Part shown: piece after piece, positions 62,775 through 64,000 of the stretch
How the letters are laid out: each line of letters starts with the position of its first letter
How positions within the stretch are numbered: position 1 is the first letter of the stretch
NCBI RefSeq assembly: GCF_900109775.1
Contig: NZ_FOAX01000001.1
Span: forward strand, 1,178,001-1,242,000
DNA: 64,000 nt
Origin: Pseudoxanthomonas sp. GM95
GTDB lineage: Bacteria; Pseudomonadota; Gammaproteobacteria; Xanthomonadales; Xanthomonadaceae
Direction: 5' to 3'
Notes under the pieces: model-generated
What the model was told of the DNA's origin: nothing
What the model saw: only the letters and a program-made list of their open reading frames with translations
The model's database searches: none
Position numbers and translations under genes: made by a program

Positions 62775-63479
62775 TCAGCCTGCCGGCGTGATCGCGTCGA
62801 AGCCGGTCACGCGCGGATGGCCGTTGCAGTCGGACGTGTTGCGCGGGGTCGGGTAGTCGTCCAGGCGATCCAGCAGCACGGTCTGCAGGCCGGCCTCGCG
62901 CGCGGCGTCCAGTTCGGCGACCACGTCGGAGAGGAACAGGATCTCGCCCGGCGCCATGCCGATGCGTTCGACGATGCGCGCGTAGCTGTCGGCCTCGCGC
63001 TTGCCGCCGATCTCGGTGTCGAACCAACCGGACATCAGCGGCGTCAGGTCGCCCGCATCGCTATGGCCGAAGAACAGCTTCTGCGCCGGCACCGAACCGG
63101 ACGAGTACACGTACAGCACCAGGCCTTCGGCATACCAGCGCTGCAACGCTTCGGCCGCGTCCGGATACATGTGCGCGGTGAAGTCGGCCTCGCGGAAACC
63201 CGCATCCCAGACCATGCCCTGCAGCGCCTTGAGCGCGGTGTGCTTGCGGTCGGCGTCGATCCAGTCCTGCAGCACCGCCACGCGCGCGGCATCGTCCTGC
63301 GCCTGCGGCGCATCGACGGTCACCGCATCCAGCCACGGGCGCACGTCCGGGTTGTCGGCGTTGGCGGCGATGAATTCCGGCAGCGCACGGCGCGCATACG
63401 GAAACAGCACGTCTTTGACGAAGGAAATACTGCTGGTGGTGCCCTCGATGTCGGTGAGGATTGCCTGGACGGTCGCCAT
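62775..63479 (-). CDS. mtnC: Enolase-phosphatase E1 (methionine salvage)
   Basis: The protein has 234 residues, HAD superfamily. Motif I is [23 protein letters not shown] (split) with the nucleophile Asp; [16 protein letters not shown] is motif II, and [19 protein letters not shown] is the metal motif. It enolises and dephosphorylates 2,3-diketo-5-methylthiopentyl-1-phosphate to acireductone. ATG 63479 overlaps the mtnD stop by 1 nt, so the two are coupled. Confidence 0.95.
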   Translation of the reverse strand: MATVQAILTDIEGTTSSISFVKDVLFPYARRALPEFIAANADNPDVRPWLDAVTVDAPQAQDDAARVAVLQDWIDADRKHTALKALQGMVWDAGFREADFTAHMYPDAAEALQRWYAEGLVLYVYSSGSVPAQKLFFGHSDAGDLTPLMSGWFDTEIGGKREADSYARIVERIGMAPGEILFLSDVVAELDAAREAGLQTVLLDRLDDYPTPRNTSDCNGHPRVTGFDAITPAG

Positions 63480-64000
63480 CAGTGAGCTTTCTCGGGCGTG
63501 TAACGCGGGAAGGTCGCGGCGATGGTCTCGCCGGTGAAATGGCCGACCCAGCCATCCGGCTCGGTGAAGAAGCGGATCGCGACGAAGCTCGGTTCCTCGC
63601 CCATGTCGAACCAGTGTTTGGTGCCATCGGGCACGGCGATCAGGTCGTCCTGCACGCACTCGATCTCATAGACCTTGTCCTCCACGTGCAGGGTGAACAG
63701 GCCGGAGCCGGCGACGAAGAAGCGCACTTCGTCTTCCTTGTGGAAATGCTCGTCCAGGAACTTGGTGCGCATTTCGGCGCGCGCAGGATGGTCCGGCGCG
63801 ATGCTCACCACGTCCACGGATTTGAAGCCTCGCTCACTCACCAGGCGATCGATGTCGGCGCGATAGGCGTCCATGACGTCTTCCGGTGCGGCGCCCGGGG
63901 CGATCGCCTTGGAGGCTTTCCAGCGTTCGAACAGCACGCCGATCTTGTGCAGCTCGGTGGCGATGAAATCCGGGTCGTAGCTGGCAAACAGCGGCGTGGC
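63479..64000 (-). CDS. mtnD: Acireductone dioxygenase, partial (5' end outside the window)
   Basis: 173 codons plus the stop are visible, and the frame runs to the window edge, so only the first few residues are missing. The cupin metal site is [11 protein letters not shown] (two His and Glu) with the third His in GTKHWFD. It cleaves acireductone with O2 to the keto-acid precursor of methionine (Fe form). It is cotranscribed with mtnC. Confidence 0.95.
   Translation of the reverse strand, partial: ATPLFASYDPDFIATELHKIGVLFERWKASKAIAPGAAPEDVMDAYRADIDRLVSERGFKSVDVVSIAPDHPARAEMRTKFLDEHFHKEDEVRFFVAGSGLFTLHVEDKVYEIECVQDDLIAVPDGTKHWFDMGEEPSFVAIRFFTEPDGWVGHFTGETIAATFPRYTPEKAH

Overview
The window is a GC-rich bacterial chromosome segment with short intergenic gaps and many 4-nt ATGA/GTGA overlaps. 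It looks like a gammaproteobacterium of the Xanthomonadaceae (Xanthomonas / Pseudoxanthomonas / Stenotrophomonas / Lysobacter type). This is inferred from a his operon led by a TrpR-like YerC-type regulator, an Oar-like TonB receptor, the serC-pheA-aroA run, and a HpyO-type urate hydroxylase as I recall it from Xanthomonas. No phage, insertion sequence, CRISPR array or rRNA was seen. The only RNA gene found is tRNA-Pro(CGG).

Region by region. 1-13.9 kb: the end of an M14-like peptidase, a secreted S9 peptidase, an MFS exporter, an SGNH esterase, a DUF4198 protein convergent with a TonB receptor, a PAS-GGDEF protein, a membrane acyltransferase and a GH20 hexosaminidase. 14-21.6 kb: a complete five-enzyme histidine utilisation locus. 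hutI-H-G-U runs left and hutF-hutC runs right from a shared 28-bp inverted repeat that is a strong HutC operator candidate. 21.6-27.1 kb: a membrane-anchored Mrr-like protein, a polyhydroxyalkanoate-associated trio, an FHA membrane protein and msrPQ. 27.3-31.9 kb: serC-pheA-aroA and a small membrane protein. 32-41.4 kb: tRNA-Pro, hisS, then the YerC-like regulator and hisGDCBHAF(IE). 42-43.3 kb: a secreted GH18 chitinase behind a LacI-type palindrome.

43.4-49.9 kb and 51.3-62.6 kb together encode purine catabolism. The first block holds uraD, puuE allantoinase, a 999-residue TonB receptor and an NCS2 purine permease. The second is a tightly overlapping operon: hpxD-hpxE (Rieske oxygenase and reductase), an AtzE-type amidase with an HpxX/AtzG-like N-terminus, hpxW, an allantoate amidohydrolase, pucG, hpxZ, hpyO and uraH. 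It is followed by a membrane cytochrome c resembling the C-terminal domain of PuuD, and a divergent LysR gene precedes it. The route read from these genes is hypoxanthine/xanthine to urate (HpxDE), 5-hydroxyisourate (HpyO), OHCU (UraH), allantoin (UraD), allantoate (PuuE), ureidoglycine (amidohydrolase), oxalurate (PucG), then oxamate and oxalate (HpxXY, HpxZ, HpxW). Between the two blocks lies a short stretch of visibly lower GC with an isolated trypsin-like protease.

The window ends in the methionine salvage genes mtnC and mtnD (mtnD runs off the end). The most interesting material is the unusual composition of the urate operon (the HpxX-HpxY fusion, the stand-alone PuuD-type cytochrome, HpyO in place of uricase) and several readable operators.
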